From positions 15,831-79,830 of the forward strand of contig JAZRHH010000023.1 of the NCBI GenBank assembly GCA_045644665.1: a stretch of DNA of 64,000 nucleotides, in the 5' to 3' direction. Source of the DNA: RGIG9115 sp045644665 (GTDB lineage: Bacteria > Bacillota > Clostridia > UBA1381). Numbering within the stretch: the first letter of the stretch is position 1; every line of letters begins with the position of its first letter. Shown piece by piece: positions 8,363 to 18,310 of the stretch. Below the pieces are notes generated by a model. The model was not told where the DNA came from. It saw nothing but the letters and a program-made list of their open reading frames with translations, and did no database searches. The position numbers were made by a program, and so were the translations under genes.

Positions 8363-9470
8363 TTTGTTGTTTATAAAAGTATGCAATTGCTGATGCCGCC
8401 TCAAACATATTCCCAAGCAGCCCTGCTACTATGCTGCTTTCAAGTATTTCAGAGTCTGAATTTGCCATAGCAAGTGCCAGTGCCGCAGTTTTTTCTTTAT
8501 CGCTTTTCTTTAGCACCTCAATTATATTATCAAAGCCTTGTATACTCCTGAATTTGTCCATAACACTGTTTATAAACTCGTCTACCGTGTACGCTCTTAG
8601 CTTTTCTAATTCAAAAATTTCCCCTGCCGCTTCCATGCCATCTAAAATTTTGTTTCCCAGTGTCAGCTTTGATTTATTATAATCTGCTATATCAAAATAA
8701 AATTTACTGCCTGTAAGCTTGCCAAAGGTCTTCATAGCTTCAAGATACCCCAGGGACTTTGCCTCTGAAATAGCTTCCTGATTAAAGTCAAAGGTACCTA
8801 CACTACCCACTCCCGACTTCACAGAAATTATGTTACAGCCGGCACCTGAAATCTTTTTATAAATACCTACGCCTCCGACCTCTACGCAAATTATGTCACG
8901 ATAGCCTGCAGATATTAACATATCAAGGGGTCTGTTGTTGGTAACTCCACCGTCAATATACACTGTATCTGCAATTTTGCGTGGCTTAAATATTGGAAAA
9001 CAAGCACTTGCAAGTATATAATCAACAAGCCTGCCCTTTGGAATATCCTTTAAAAAATATGTTTCCCCCCGGCTGCTTGTTACATTAAAAACTGTAAGTC
9101 CAAAATCAATTGCCGAACTTCTTATTTTTTCTTCATCAACAGCGGACCTTAGTAGTGTATCAAAAGGAGCCATGTCAAGTCCCTTTTTGTTTTTAAGCTC
9201 TTTAATAAAGGCCTGAATATTTCGTATATCAAAAACATTTTCTGTTTCTACAGCTTCCTTTGGAAGAGACATAACATCTCCTGCGCTTATTTCCTGCCAC
9301 ACCTTTGATGCAAGTTCAAAATCGCCTTGAGCAAAAAGTGCTCCGTTTACTGCACCTATAGATGTACCCACAATACAACCTACAGGAAGTTCCAAATCGC
9401 AAATTGCCTTATATGCGCCAATATGGTATGCACCCTTAGTACCTCCACCCTCCAAAACAAGACCAAACAC
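8355..9470 (-). CDS. Patatin-like phospholipase
   Basis: A 371-residue patatin-family acyl hydrolase. The oxyanion-hole glycine run (GGGTKGAYHIGA, residues 8-19), the nucleophile elbow GTSIG with Ser37, and the catalytic aspartate in the DGG motif near residue 172 form the complete Ser-Asp dyad. The last ~120 residues are family-variable helices. No signal peptide is present, so it acts in the cytoplasm on membrane lipids or lysophospholipids. It starts with GTG nine bases after a GGAGG site and follows ftsZ on the same strand, but an ftsZ terminator lies between. Confidence 0.9.
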   Translation of the reverse strand: MFGLVLEGGGTKGAYHIGAYKAICDLELPVGCIVGTSIGAVNGALFAQGDFELASKVWQEISAGDVMSLPKEAVETENVFDIRNIQAFIKELKNKKGLDMAPFDTLLRSAVDEEKIRSSAIDFGLTVFNVTSSRGETYFLKDIPKGRLVDYILASACFPIFKPRKIADTVYIDGGVTNNRPLDMLISAGYRDIICVEVGGVGIYKKISGAGCNIISVKSGVGSVGTFDFNQEAISEAKSLGYLEAMKTFGKLTGSKFYFDIADYNKSKLTLGNKILDGMEAAGEIFELEKLRAYTVDEFINSVMDKFRSIQGFDNIIEVLKKSDKEKTAALALAMANSDSEILESSIVAGLLGNMFEAASAIAYFYKQQKQ

Positions 9471-9497
9471 TATAACATACCTCCAATCTAAAAAAAT

Positions 9498-9526
9498 AGC
9501 TGCTGTGAAACATTACCACAGCAGCT
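9498..9526 (-). terminator. ftsZ terminator
   Basis: A 10-bp perfect inverted repeat (AGCTGCTGTG and its complement) with a 9-base loop, followed on the - strand by TATTTTTTT. It lies 25 bases after the ftsZ stop. Confidence 0.85.
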
Positions 9527-9550
9527 TTTCTTTTGTTATATCAAAAACAA

Positions 9551-10669
9551 TTAGTTCTTTGGCTTAAAGAATGATGGAACGTTTATGCTTTCCATACCAG
9601 GCTTGAGCTTTCTTGCAAAAACATCGCCGTCTGCACCAAGTCCTGCGCCTGCAGGTGAGAAAGCTGAAAAGTCACGTCTTGCTCCTCTGTCATCAGCAGC
9701 CTTTGCAGCAGCACTGAGACCTGTAACAATAAGAGTAACCTTTATTTCGTCCTTCATTTCCTCGTCAACAGCAGTACCAAGGATTATATTTGCATCCTGT
9801 GCAACCTGCTCCTGAACAATCTTGGAAACCTCACCCATATCAACAAGTGAGAATTCTGTTCCGCCTGTAACATTAAGAAGTACATTTGATGCACCTGCAA
9901 TGTTTGTATCAAGAAGCGGACTTTCGATAGCGTTTCTTACAGCGTCCTGAGCTGCATTTTCGCCCTTGCCTATACCAATACCCATATGAGCAACGCCGGA
10001 GTCCTTCATGATAGTGCGAACATCAGCAAAGTCACAGTTCATGATACCAAGCTGTGTAATAACTTCAATTATACCTTGTACACCCTGACGAAGAACTTCG
10101 TCTGCAAGTTTGAAGGAATCTTCTATTGTAGCCTTTTTATCTGCAATTTTGAAAAGTCTGTCATTAGGAATTGTAACAATTGCGTCAACCTTGTCCGCAA
10201 GTTGCTTAAGACCTTCCTCTGCATTTTTCATTCTTTGAGGTCCTTCAAAGAAGAATGGCTTTGTAACAACTGCAACAGTAAGAATTCCAAGGCTCTTTGA
10301 AACCTCTGCAATAATTGGTGCTGCACCTGTTCCTGTACCACCGCCCATGCCGGCTGTGATAAATACCATTTCTGTATTATTTAAAAGATTTTTAATTTCT
10401 TCCTTTGTTTCTTCTGCTGCTTGTCTTCCGATTTCCGGCTTTGCACCTGCGCCAAGTCCGCCTGTTAGCTTACCGCCGATTTGAAGAACTGTTGGTGCTT
10501 TTACGTTTCCAAGCTGATGTGCGTCTGTGTTAACACAAATAAATTCTGCTTTGTTAACGCCTGCTTCAATCATTCTGTCAACAGCGTTGTTACCGCCACC
10601 GCCTACACCAATGACCTTAATTCTTGCACCTTCTATGAATTTATTATCTTCTACCATATCTATAGGCAT
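9551..10669 (-). CDS. ftsZ: Cell division protein FtsZ
   Basis: A 372-residue tubulin-like GTPase that forms the division ring. The nucleotide-binding GGGTGTGAAP signature, the N-terminal GGGGNNAVDRM loop and the T7-loop region are intact, and the C-terminal conserved peptide ends INVPSFFKPKN, the site that binds FtsA/SepF-type partners. Start at ATG behind AAGGAGG. It is downstream of murA and ftsQ on the same strand, a reduced division/cell-wall cluster; ftsA is not present here. There is a 150-base spacer to ftsQ, so it may have its own promoter. Confidence 0.97.
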   Translation of the reverse strand: MPIDMVEDNKFIEGARIKVIGVGGGGNNAVDRMIEAGVNKAEFICVNTDAHQLGNVKAPTVLQIGGKLTGGLGAGAKPEIGRQAAEETKEEIKNLLNNTEMVFITAGMGGGTGTGAAPIIAEVSKSLGILTVAVVTKPFFFEGPQRMKNAEEGLKQLADKVDAIVTIPNDRLFKIADKKATIEDSFKLADEVLRQGVQGIIEVITQLGIMNCDFADVRTIMKDSGVAHMGIGIGKGENAAQDAVRNAIESPLLDTNIAGASNVLLNVTGGTEFSLVDMGEVSKIVQEQVAQDANIILGTAVDEEMKDEIKVTLIVTGLSAAAKAADDRGARRDFSAFSPAGAGLGADGDVFARKLKPGMESINVPSFFKPKN

Positions 10670-10821
10670 AACAAAATCCTCCTTCGTATTACTATACGTT
10701 CACTATTATATTTTATTTTACTATTTTTTTGAAGCATATTCAATAGTTTTTCAAAAGTTCTTACAAAATTACCAAATATTTTTTAACAAACTTATAGGTA
10801 ATTAATTGTGCATTTTTACCA

Positions 10822-11619
10822 TTATGGTGTATGCATTGCCTTTCCTGCTGTTGACAGGTCTATTGTTCCGTGAGCATTGGAGCTAAGTCCCGGGTTATTA
10901 ACTGCCGCTTTGAAAAGCCTTAGCTTTTGCTCAAGCTCAAGACCCGAACCGCATATAACCTTTAGTTTTCCTTCGTAGTCAAAATTTATTTCGTTATATT
11001 CAAGTATCTGTATAGCTGTAATTTTATCAGCAATTTCAATGCCACACGCAATGTCATAGAATTTCCTATACTCACCCATTGCAGCCTCGTCCGACTTTAA
11101 ATCATCAAGGCTCTCATGATAAGACGTAAGCTTTGCTACCCCTGTCGGTTCTTCCGGAGTTGTTTCCAAAACATCAAGCTCACCGTCCAGAATATAGAAG
11201 CCATCTCCCGACTGTACATATGCGCATGGGATTTTTTCTGTTATAACTATTGAAACCCCTGCCGGGAAATATTTTTTGTTAACTTCTACGTCCTGTATAT
11301 AAGCAATTCCCGAAAGACGGCGGCTTATATACTCGTCATTTACCTTAAACAAATTTTCTCCCTTAACATCAGGAAGCTGAGAAAGCAAGGTTTCTGTAGT
11401 AACACGGCTATTCCCCTCAATATTTAAATTCCGAATGTTAAATAAAGGTGTCAAAAAAAGTATTGCACTAATAGCTGCAATTACTACCACAAACAGCATT
11501 GCACTCTTAAATATTATCCGGCGACGGCGGCGCTGCTTCGCACGCCGCGCATATCGCTCTCGTAACTGTCGCTGTGCACTGCCGGTGAGTTTGCGACTCC
11601 TAACAGGCCGACCGTTCAT
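10822..11619 (-). CDS. ftsQ: Cell division protein FtsQ/DivIB
   Basis: A single-pass membrane protein of the divisome. It has a strongly basic cytoplasmic start (runs of Arg/Lys), one membrane helix, then a POTRA domain (starting IRNLNIEGNSRVT) and a beta domain, the classical FtsQ/DivIB order. It helps recruit FtsL/FtsB and septal synthases. The start is uncertain: I give the ATG at 11619 behind AAAGGA (265 residues); an upstream TTG at 11640 behind GGAGGAG would add seven residues. It begins just after murA on the same strand, consistent with a murA-ftsQ operon. Confidence 0.9.
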   Translation of the reverse strand: MNGRPVRSRKLTGSAQRQLRERYARRAKQRRRRRIIFKSAMLFVVVIAAISAILFLTPLFNIRNLNIEGNSRVTTETLLSQLPDVKGENLFKVNDEYISRRLSGIAYIQDVEVNKKYFPAGVSIVITEKIPCAYVQSGDGFYILDGELDVLETTPEEPTGVAKLTSYHESLDDLKSDEAAMGEYRKFYDIACGIEIADKITAIQILEYNEINFDYEGKLKVICGSGLELEQKLRLFKAAVNNPGLSSNAHGTIDLSTAGKAMHTP

Positions 11620-11658
11620 AAATATCATTCCTTTCGCCAAAGGATTACTCCTCCGCTT

Positions 11659-12924
11659 TTATTCCTCTGAAATTCTTTTAATATAAGCACCGCAGGAGGT
11701 AAGATTTTTCTCGAAATTCTCATAGCCCCTGTCGATGTATTCTACATTTGTAACAATTGTTGTACCTTCTGCCCCAAGTGCAGCTGTAACAAGTGATGCT
11801 CCGCCTCTTAGCTCGCAAGCACACACCCGCGCTCCATGAAGACGCTTTGTACCAACCACAACTGCAGTTTTGCCGTCTACCCTTATATCTGCGCCCATTC
11901 TCACAAGTTCTTCTGCGTTTCGGAACCTGTTTTCAAATATAGTTTCCACTATTACACTTGTGCCTGATGCAAGACACGCAAGGGCAAGAAAGGGAGATTG
12001 TATATCCGTAGGAAATCCCGGATATGGCATAGTTCTTACAGTTCCAAATGACTTTAGCCGCTTGGAAACCGTCACAAAAATTGAATTTTTTTCCTGTTTT
12101 ATCTTTGCTCCCATACTGCTAAGTACAGACAGCATAGACGTCATATCACAGGTAGCAACATTTTTAAGAAGCACCCTTCCACCTGCCGCGCCGCAACAAG
12201 CAAGATATGTACCCGCAGCAATTCGGTCCGGCATAATGGTATAATCAATACCATAAAGGCGTTTGCCGCCCTCAATTACAATTGTATCTGTACCGGCACC
12301 TTTTACACTTGCTCCCATGCGGCAAAGGAAATTTTGCAAATCAACAATTTCGGGTTCCCGCGCTGCATTTGTAATCGTTGTAGTTCCATTTGCAGCAACT
12401 GCAGCAAGCATTATATTTTCTGTTGCACCTACGCTTGGAAAATCAAGATGTATTTTTGCTCCATGAAGCTTATTTGCCTTACATATTATATAACCATTTT
12501 CCTCTGTTATATCAATACCCAGCATTTTAAGACCTTTAAGGTGCAAATCTACAGGACGCATGCCTATCTCACAGCCACCCGGCATACTTACTACTGCCTC
12601 GCCGCATCTTGCTATAATTGCTCCAAGAAAAAATATTGAAGAACGCATTTGACGCATCAGGCTTTCCTTTATGACAAATTCGTCCATAGGACCAGAGTCT
12701 ACCACAATGGTGTTTCCAAGAGGAAGCACCTTGCAGCCAAGGGCCTCAAGAATATCTATAGTTTTTTCTACATCACGAAGCACCGGGCAGTTATGTATAA
12801 CATTTCTACCGCCGTTTATAATTGTGGCGGCAAGAATTGGGAGTACTGCGTTTTTTGCTCCCTGAACCATGATTTCTCCGTCTAAGGGATACGCCCCTTG
12901 TATGCAATAGCCACTCACAAACAT
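11659..12924 (-). CDS. murA: UDP-N-acetylglucosamine 1-carboxyvinyltransferase
   Basis: A complete MurA of about 421 residues, catalysing PEP-dependent enolpyruvyl transfer to UDP-GlcNAc. The catalytic-loop cysteine is present in GGCEIGMRPVDLH near residue 117, so the enzyme should be fosfomycin-sensitive in principle; the N-terminal VQGAKNAVLPILAA motif and C-terminal RGYENFEKNL are standard. It is the second murA in the window and the one embedded in the division cluster. Several close starts are possible (GTG 12927, ATG 12924, GTG 12918) behind the same AGGAG. Confidence 0.95.
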   Translation of the reverse strand: MFVSGYCIQGAYPLDGEIMVQGAKNAVLPILAATIINGGRNVIHNCPVLRDVEKTIDILEALGCKVLPLGNTIVVDSGPMDEFVIKESLMRQMRSSIFFLGAIIARCGEAVVSMPGGCEIGMRPVDLHLKGLKMLGIDITEENGYIICKANKLHGAKIHLDFPSVGATENIMLAAVAANGTTTITNAAREPEIVDLQNFLCRMGASVKGAGTDTIVIEGGKRLYGIDYTIMPDRIAAGTYLACCGAAGGRVLLKNVATCDMTSMLSVLSSMGAKIKQEKNSIFVTVSKRLKSFGTVRTMPYPGFPTDIQSPFLALACLASGTSVIVETIFENRFRNAEELVRMGADIRVDGKTAVVVGTKRLHGARVCACELRGGASLVTAALGAEGTTIVTNVEYIDRGYENFEKNLTSCGAYIKRISEE

Positions 12925-13056
12925 CACTCTCCTATCAATACTGTATCATATGAAAAATGATGTTTTTGTGTTACTACACACATTTTATTATAACATATAC
13001 ATCGTATAATTTAAAGACATGTGCCTAAAAAATCACAGAAAATTAACAATTTTGTA

Positions 13057-13767
13057 TTATTCCATATATTTACGGGGCGAAATTCCAATAACCTGTTTAA
13101 ATCTCCTTGAGAAATACGAATAGTCTGTAAAGCCGCACTTATCGGCAATTTCTAAAAGTGAAAGAGAGTTTTTGTATATATCAATCAGATAGCAGGCGTG
13201 TTGTATTCTGACGTTGGTTAAAAATTCCGTTGGTGTTTTCCCTGTAAAGCTTTTAAAACTTGACCTTATATAATCCTCTGCATATCCGCTTTTATTAAGA
13301 AGCTCACAAAGATTTAAATTACTGTCATGAAAATTATTTGTTATTTCACCTACAATATTTCTTACACAAACACTAAGTTCATCATCAATTTTTAGACTTT
13401 GTACAAGAAAATACCCAAGTGTGTTACAAAGAGATGCTATATATTCAGGATTAGAATTTTTGTTATTCCAAATCATTTTTGCAAGAGTGGTTCCCTCTTT
13501 TTCGGAATTATCCAAAACTACAGCAAACTCTACAGGGTTAAAAAACTGATTAAAATCCCCATATACAGTAATCCTCTCAAATTCATCATCGCCCTCTACG
13601 CTGTGCATCACTCCTGCAGGTGTAATTGTAATTCTACCGGGAGAAACCTTAACATCTTTTGCTTCTGTATGAAAAATACCGGTTCCATTAATACAAACAC
13701 TTATTTCAAATCTTTTATGATTGTGAAAGATATTTTTATCTTTTACATAATAAACAGTAAAACCCAT
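13057..13767 (-). CDS. AraC-family transcriptional regulator
   Basis: A 236-residue regulator with an N-terminal cupin-like sensor half and a C-terminal pair of AraC helix-turn-helix motifs, seen as LLEIADKCGFTDYSYFSRRFK near the end followed by the family finish GISPRKYM. It is transcribed away from two MATE exporter genes, with a 126-base shared intergenic region containing a repeated operator-like block, so it most likely controls those exporters. The inducer is not evident. ATG start behind AGGGGTGG. Confidence 0.9.
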   Translation of the reverse strand: MGFTVYYVKDKNIFHNHKRFEISVCINGTGIFHTEAKDVKVSPGRITITPAGVMHSVEGDDEFERITVYGDFNQFFNPVEFAVVLDNSEKEGTTLAKMIWNNKNSNPEYIASLCNTLGYFLVQSLKIDDELSVCVRNIVGEITNNFHDSNLNLCELLNKSGYAEDYIRSSFKSFTGKTPTEFLTNVRIQHACYLIDIYKNSLSLLEIADKCGFTDYSYFSRRFKQVIGISPRKYME

Positions 13768-13819
13768 TATACCACCACCCCTTTTAATATATCATAAATA
13801 TATCTTTTGTGCAAGTACT

Positions 13820-13862
13820 TTTATGAATAATCATAACACCTTTTATTTTAAAGTGCTATAAT
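13820..13862 (+). promoter_or_regulatory. Promoter and putative AraC operator of the first MATE gene
   Basis: An extended -10 element TGCTATAAT (13854-13862) lies 31 bases before the MATE start, without a good -35. Thirty-seven bases upstream of the -10 hexamer is TTTATGAATAATC (13820-13832). Exactly the same two elements with the same 37-base spacing recur upstream of the second MATE gene. A missing -35 with a conserved upstream block is what an AraC-activated promoter looks like; activation is inferred. Confidence 0.6.
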
Positions 13863-13893
13863 TACATAGAAAACTAACATAAGGAGACCTACT

Positions 13894-15252
13894 ATGAAAA
13901 AAAGTAACGTTGATATGTTATCCGGCTCTATTACAAAAGGCTTACTTTCCATGACAATACCAATTATAATAATGAATGTAATGCAAAAATTGTTCAACAT
14001 AATAGACATGACAGCCCTGAGATACTTTTCAGATGACATGTCTGTGGGTGCTGTGGGAACATGCGGCTCTTTGACAACGCTGTGCACAAGTCTTGTTATA
14101 GGAATTTCTGCCGGCGCAAATATTATCGTTGCCAAAAGAATAGGCGCAGGCGACAAAGACCGTACTGACAGAGCGGTTGTGACATCTATTCTTTTTGCCG
14201 TTACCGGCGGACTTCTGTTAATGGTTATTGGTGTTACATTTGCCGATACTTTTTTAAAGCTTACAAATTGCCCTGATACCCTGCTTCAGCGAGCTACTCT
14301 ATATTTCAGAATTCATTTTTGGGGAGTTCCCATACAGCTTTTATATAATTTCTGCGCTTCCATATTAAGAGCAACAGGAAACACCAAAAAGCCAATGTAT
14401 TATTTAATTACAGGCGGAATAATAAAGGTTATATTTACTATTTTCTTCCTTATTGTGTTTGATTTGGATGTGGCAGGCGTTGCACTTGCAACAATTATTT
14501 CTAACCTGGTTACAAGCACGCTTGCTTTTCGAAGTCTACTTAAATCCGGCATTCTTAATATAAACTTCAAAAATATAAGATTTGACATAGAAGAGCTTAA
14601 ACAAATATTATTTATCGGAGTCCCTACAGGTCTTCAAAGCGCTATGTACTCCATGGCAAATGTTATAATTATATCTGTCGTAAACAGCTTTGGAGAAAAT
14701 GCAACAACAGGAATTTCTATCGCAAACCAATTTGACGGAATATTATATCAAATCGTTCACGCTCCGGCGCTGGCTACTATGCCATATGTAGCGCAAAACA
14801 TCGGTGCCGGAAATATCAATAGAGTTAAGCAAAGCATTGTGCGATCAGTGCTGATTACAACAGCTTTTGGCGTAACCTTTGGTTCTCTGTCTGCATTTTT
14901 CTCAGGGAACCTGGCCTCAATCATATCCTCAACACCCGAGGTTATTGACTATGCAAGACAAAAAATGATTATTATTTCAAGTACATACTTCCTGACAGGA
15001 ATTAATGAGGCAATGGGAGGCGTTTTAAAGGGTATGGGAAAACCAATAATCCCCACAATTGCCACAATGATGTTCATGTGCCTGTTCAGGTTTGTATGGG
15101 TATATATTATATACCCCTTGCTTCCGCAAAACCTTACTTTCCTGTACCTTGTATGGCCAACAGGTTGGATACTTTCAATTATAACATTGCTTATTGCTTT
15201 CTTCCCTGCAATATCCAAACTGCAGAAACAACTTTTAAAAAAGAACATATAA
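13894..15252 (+). CDS. MATE-family efflux transporter (copy 1)
   Basis: A 452-residue, 12-helix transporter of the multidrug and toxic compound extrusion superfamily, which exports cationic drugs or metabolites using Na+ or H+ gradients. The start MKKSNVDMLSGSI, the GAGDKDRTDRAV loop and helix pattern match clostridial MATE proteins of the DinF/NorM-like group. It is a close paralogue of the next gene, and the two starts are almost identical. Clear AAGGAGA ribosome site. A strong terminator follows, so each copy is its own transcription unit. Confidence 0.92.
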   Translation: MKKSNVDMLSGSITKGLLSMTIPIIIMNVMQKLFNIIDMTALRYFSDDMSVGAVGTCGSLTTLCTSLVIGISAGANIIVAKRIGAGDKDRTDRAVVTSILFAVTGGLLLMVIGVTFADTFLKLTNCPDTLLQRATLYFRIHFWGVPIQLLYNFCASILRATGNTKKPMYYLITGGIIKVIFTIFFLIVFDLDVAGVALATIISNLVTSTLAFRSLLKSGILNINFKNIRFDIEELKQILFIGVPTGLQSAMYSMANVIIISVVNSFGENATTGISIANQFDGILYQIVHAPALATMPYVAQNIGAGNINRVKQSIVRSVLITTAFGVTFGSLSAFFSGNLASIISSTPEVIDYARQKMIIISSTYFLTGINEAMGGVLKGMGKPIIPTIATMMFMCLFRFVWVYIIYPLLPQNLTFLYLVWPTGWILSIITLLIAFFPAISKLQKQLLKKNI

Positions 15253-15254
15253 CA

Positions 15255-15287
15255 AGAACCCCCGCAAATTTAATTTGCGGGGGTTCT
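15255..15287 (+). terminator. Terminator after MATE copy 1
   Basis: A 16-bp perfect GC-rich stem (AGAACCCCCGCAAATT and its complement) around one base, starting three bases after the stop and followed by GTTTTG. Confidence 0.9.
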
Positions 15288-15325
15288 GTTTTGTCAACGG
15301 TAAAATCTATCTTTTATCCATGGGA

Positions 15326-15369
15326 ATTTATGAATAATCCTATTATTTTATATTTTAAGGTGCTATAAT
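15326..15369 (+). promoter_or_regulatory. Promoter and putative AraC operator of the second MATE gene
   Basis: TTTATGAATAATC at 15327-15339 and TGCTATAAT at 15361-15369, with identical spacing to the block before MATE copy 1. The surrounding bases differ, so these are the conserved, probably functional, positions. Confidence 0.6.
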
Positions 15370-15405
15370 CATATGAAGAATAACAATTACATAAGGAGAA
15401 CAACA

Positions 15406-16767
15406 ATGAAAAAAAGCAATGTAGATATGCTATCGGGTTCAATATCAAAGGGGTTACTTGCCCTTGCAGTACCTATTATGATAATGAATGTAATGCAAAA
15501 TCTGTTTAATGTTATAGATATGGCAGCTCTCAGACATTTTGCAGACGACATGGCTGTAGGAGCCGTTGGTACATGCGGATCACTTATAGTATTATGTACA
15601 AGTCTGCTGATAGGCTTAGCTGCAGGTGCAAACATCGTAGTTGCCAAAAGAATTGGCTCAGGAAACCAAAAAAGTGCAGACAGAGCGGTTATGACATCTC
15701 TTTTAATCGCTGTCTTCGGCGGACTTATCATGATGGTTATAGGAATAGTATTTGCGGAGGTATTTCTTAAATTGGTAAACTGTCCGGAAGCTCTACTTGA
15801 GCGGGCAGTCCTGTATTTTAGGATTTTCTTCATTGGCATTCCGATGCAATTGCTTTACAACTTTTGTGCTTCTCTCTTAAGAGCGACAGGGGACACAAAA
15901 AAGCCTATGTATTATTTGATTATCGGCGGAGTCGTAAAGGTTGTGTTTACCGTACTCTTTCTGATTATATTCAAGGCGGATGTTGCATGCGTTGCTTACG
16001 CAACTATAATTTCAAACATTGTATCAAGCGGTCTTGCATTCAGGGCACTGCTAAAAAGCGAAGTTGTTAATGTTAATTTTAAAGAAATTAAAATTGATTT
16101 TACAGAGTTTAAGCAAATATTATTTATCGGTATTCCATCAGGTCTTCAAAGTGCAATGTACTCCTCGGCAAATGTTATAATTATGTCAGTCGTAAATGCT
16201 TTTGGAGCTGATGCAACAACAGGAGTATCCATCGCAAACCAGTTTGACGGAATACTGTATCAGATAGTTTATGCTCCTTCCCTGGCTGTTATGCCATATG
16301 TTGCGCAAAATATAGGAGCCGGAAATTTAAAAAGAGTTAAACAAACCATTCTAAGAGGAACACTTATAACAATAGGATTCGGAGCTTCATTTGGTTTCCT
16401 TAGCGCATTTTTTGCCGAGCAGTTATCTTCTATCATGTCACCAACTCCCGCTGTAATTGCATATTCCATGCAAAAAATGATAATTGTTTCAAGTACATAT
16501 TTCATATGCGGAATTAATGAGGTGATAGGCGGCGTACTAAAGGGAATGGGAAAACCTATTTTCCCTACGGTTACTACAATGATGTTCATGTGTGTGTTAA
16601 GGTTTGTCTGGGTATACCTTGTATATCCCCTACTTCCGCAAAATCTCACATTCCTGTACCTTGTATGGCCGGTAGGATGGATACTTTCTATTATAACCCT
16701 ACTTATTGTATACTTCCCTGCAATGTCTAAACTCCAAAAAAGACTTTTAGAAAAACAAAGTGTATAA
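15406..16767 (+). CDS. MATE-family efflux transporter (copy 2)
   Basis: A 453-residue MATE exporter, a tandem paralogue of the preceding gene with conserved residues along the full length (for example the shared starts MKKSNVDMLSGSI and the C-terminal LPQNLTFLYLVWP segment). I place the start at the ATG at 15406, seven bases after AGGAGA, because it restores the same N terminus as copy 1; an upstream in-frame ATG at 15373 would add an unrelated 11-residue leader overlapping the promoter. Both copies probably answer to the adjacent AraC regulator. Confidence 0.92.
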   Translation: MKKSNVDMLSGSISKGLLALAVPIMIMNVMQNLFNVIDMAALRHFADDMAVGAVGTCGSLIVLCTSLLIGLAAGANIVVAKRIGSGNQKSADRAVMTSLLIAVFGGLIMMVIGIVFAEVFLKLVNCPEALLERAVLYFRIFFIGIPMQLLYNFCASLLRATGDTKKPMYYLIIGGVVKVVFTVLFLIIFKADVACVAYATIISNIVSSGLAFRALLKSEVVNVNFKEIKIDFTEFKQILFIGIPSGLQSAMYSSANVIIMSVVNAFGADATTGVSIANQFDGILYQIVYAPSLAVMPYVAQNIGAGNLKRVKQTILRGTLITIGFGASFGFLSAFFAEQLSSIMSPTPAVIAYSMQKMIIVSSTYFICGINEVIGGVLKGMGKPIFPTVTTMMFMCVLRFVWVYLVYPLLPQNLTFLYLVWPVGWILSIITLLIVYFPAMSKLQKRLLEKQSV

Positions 16768-16840
16768 AGAAAGATTATAATACTGTTATCTAAAAAAGCG
16801 ATAACTATATTATATAATAAAAAAAGAAAGGGAAAGATTT

Positions 16841-18298
16841 ATGAAAATCAAAAAAATTTTATCAGTTCTTTTGGCTTGTCAGATGATACTGAGCGCAGTA
16901 AGTTTTACCGCCCTTGCAGAAGAAAGCACAGAGGTTGTTGAAAAACCGGGACTGGAGAAAGCTATAACCCGTCTGGAGACTCTTGGAATAGCAAAAGGAA
17001 TAACAGAGGATGACTTTGGCGAGGAACTTAATGTATCCAGAGAACAAATGGCAGCATTTATTTACCGTTTTATGAATAAAGGTGCTTCTTTGGAGAATGC
17101 AGAAAACACAACAGCGTTTGCTGACCTTAAAGACCCCACATTTTTTGGTATGATTGCCTGGGCAAACAACGAAGGTATTATTAAAGGCGTGAGCGAGACG
17201 GCTTTTAATCCGGTTGGCGGAATTACTCTCCAGGATTGCTATACAATGGTTTTAAGAGCATTAGGATATGATGAAAGCGAAGGCATATCTTATCCTGAAG
17301 GCTACATAAGTCTTGCAAAGAAGTCTGGACTTAGCCAAAACGTTGAAGAAACAGATAATACAGCAGAACTTACAAGAGGCGATGTTGCAATCATCTTATA
17401 TAATGCCTTATTTGCTCACATGAAAGACGGCGGAAATGCGTCAACAAAAATTTACGAAACACACCCGCTGGATGGCAAAAAAGTAGTATTTATAGGTAAT
17501 TCATATACTTATCACGGATATGCTGTGTTCAGAAAGTCCAGATTGATTTTAGATATCGAAGAAAGACGCAATGATACAGGATATTTCTATCAGCTTGCAA
17601 AAACCAACGGTGCAGAACCTAATGTTACCAACTGGACCTATGGCGGACACTCCCTGAGTAACATTTTTGCAGAAAAATGTACTGCAGAAAGAGAATGTAA
17701 AGGGTTAGAACACTTAGCAAACTTTACGGACTATGACTACGATTATGTTTTCTTACAGGAAGCAAGTGCATTATCAAAATATGATCCGGAAGTTGCTATA
17801 AAACTTGCAGAAACATTCAGAGCTGTAAATCCTTATGTAAAAATCATTTTACTCGTACCGCCTGTTGGATATTTTAACAATACACACAGTGAAGAGTATG
17901 TTGCAAAAGTAAAAGAGGCGGGATTCACAGTTGTAGAATGGGGCAGACTTGTTGTAGATATTGCAAATGGCAATGTACAAGTCCCTGAAGCCAAGGAAAC
18001 ATACAACAAAAACAGCTTTATTGTAGCTCAATCCGAAACTGACGGACATCACCAAAATCTACTCGCAGGATATATTACAGCTTTGATGGCATATTGTGCT
18101 ATAACAGGCGAAAGCGCAGTAGGTCAGGAATATTCTTTCTGTTCAGATACAAGCATAGATGACCGTTTTGATTTTGATACTTATGAGAAAACATACTATA
18201 AATATGATAACGCTACAACCAATTTCCCTGAAATATTTGCTTCTGAAAGTGATATGAACGGAATTCAGCAGCTCGCTGATGAATATCTTAAAAGATAA
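16841..18298 (+). CDS. Exported SLH-domain protein with SGNH-type hydrolase domain
   Basis: A 485-residue exported protein. It begins with a signal peptide (basic MKIKK, hydrophobic core, Ala-rich cleavage region), followed by S-layer homology repeats over about residues 35-185 (motifs such as SREQMAAFIYRF and WANNEGIIKGVSE), which anchor proteins to secondary cell-wall polymer. Residues about 210-470 form an SGNH/DUF4886-like domain with the block I motif FIGNSYTYHG, in which Ser would be the nucleophile. It is probably a surface esterase. The AAAGGGAAAG site precedes the ATG. A strong terminator follows. Confidence 0.82.
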   Translation: MKIKKILSVLLACQMILSAVSFTALAEESTEVVEKPGLEKAITRLETLGIAKGITEDDFGEELNVSREQMAAFIYRFMNKGASLENAENTTAFADLKDPTFFGMIAWANNEGIIKGVSETAFNPVGGITLQDCYTMVLRALGYDESEGISYPEGYISLAKKSGLSQNVEETDNTAELTRGDVAIILYNALFAHMKDGGNASTKIYETHPLDGKKVVFIGNSYTYHGYAVFRKSRLILDIEERRNDTGYFYQLAKTNGAEPNVTNWTYGGHSLSNIFAEKCTAERECKGLEHLANFTDYDYDYVFLQEASALSKYDPEVAIKLAETFRAVNPYVKIILLVPPVGYFNNTHSEEYVAKVKEAGFTVVEWGRLVVDIANGNVQVPEAKETYNKNSFIVAQSETDGHHQNLLAGYITALMAYCAITGESAVGQEYSFCSDTSIDDRFDFDTYEKTYYKYDNATTNFPEIFASESDMNGIQQLADEYLKR

Positions 18299-18310
18299 AA
18301 TTAAATAAAA

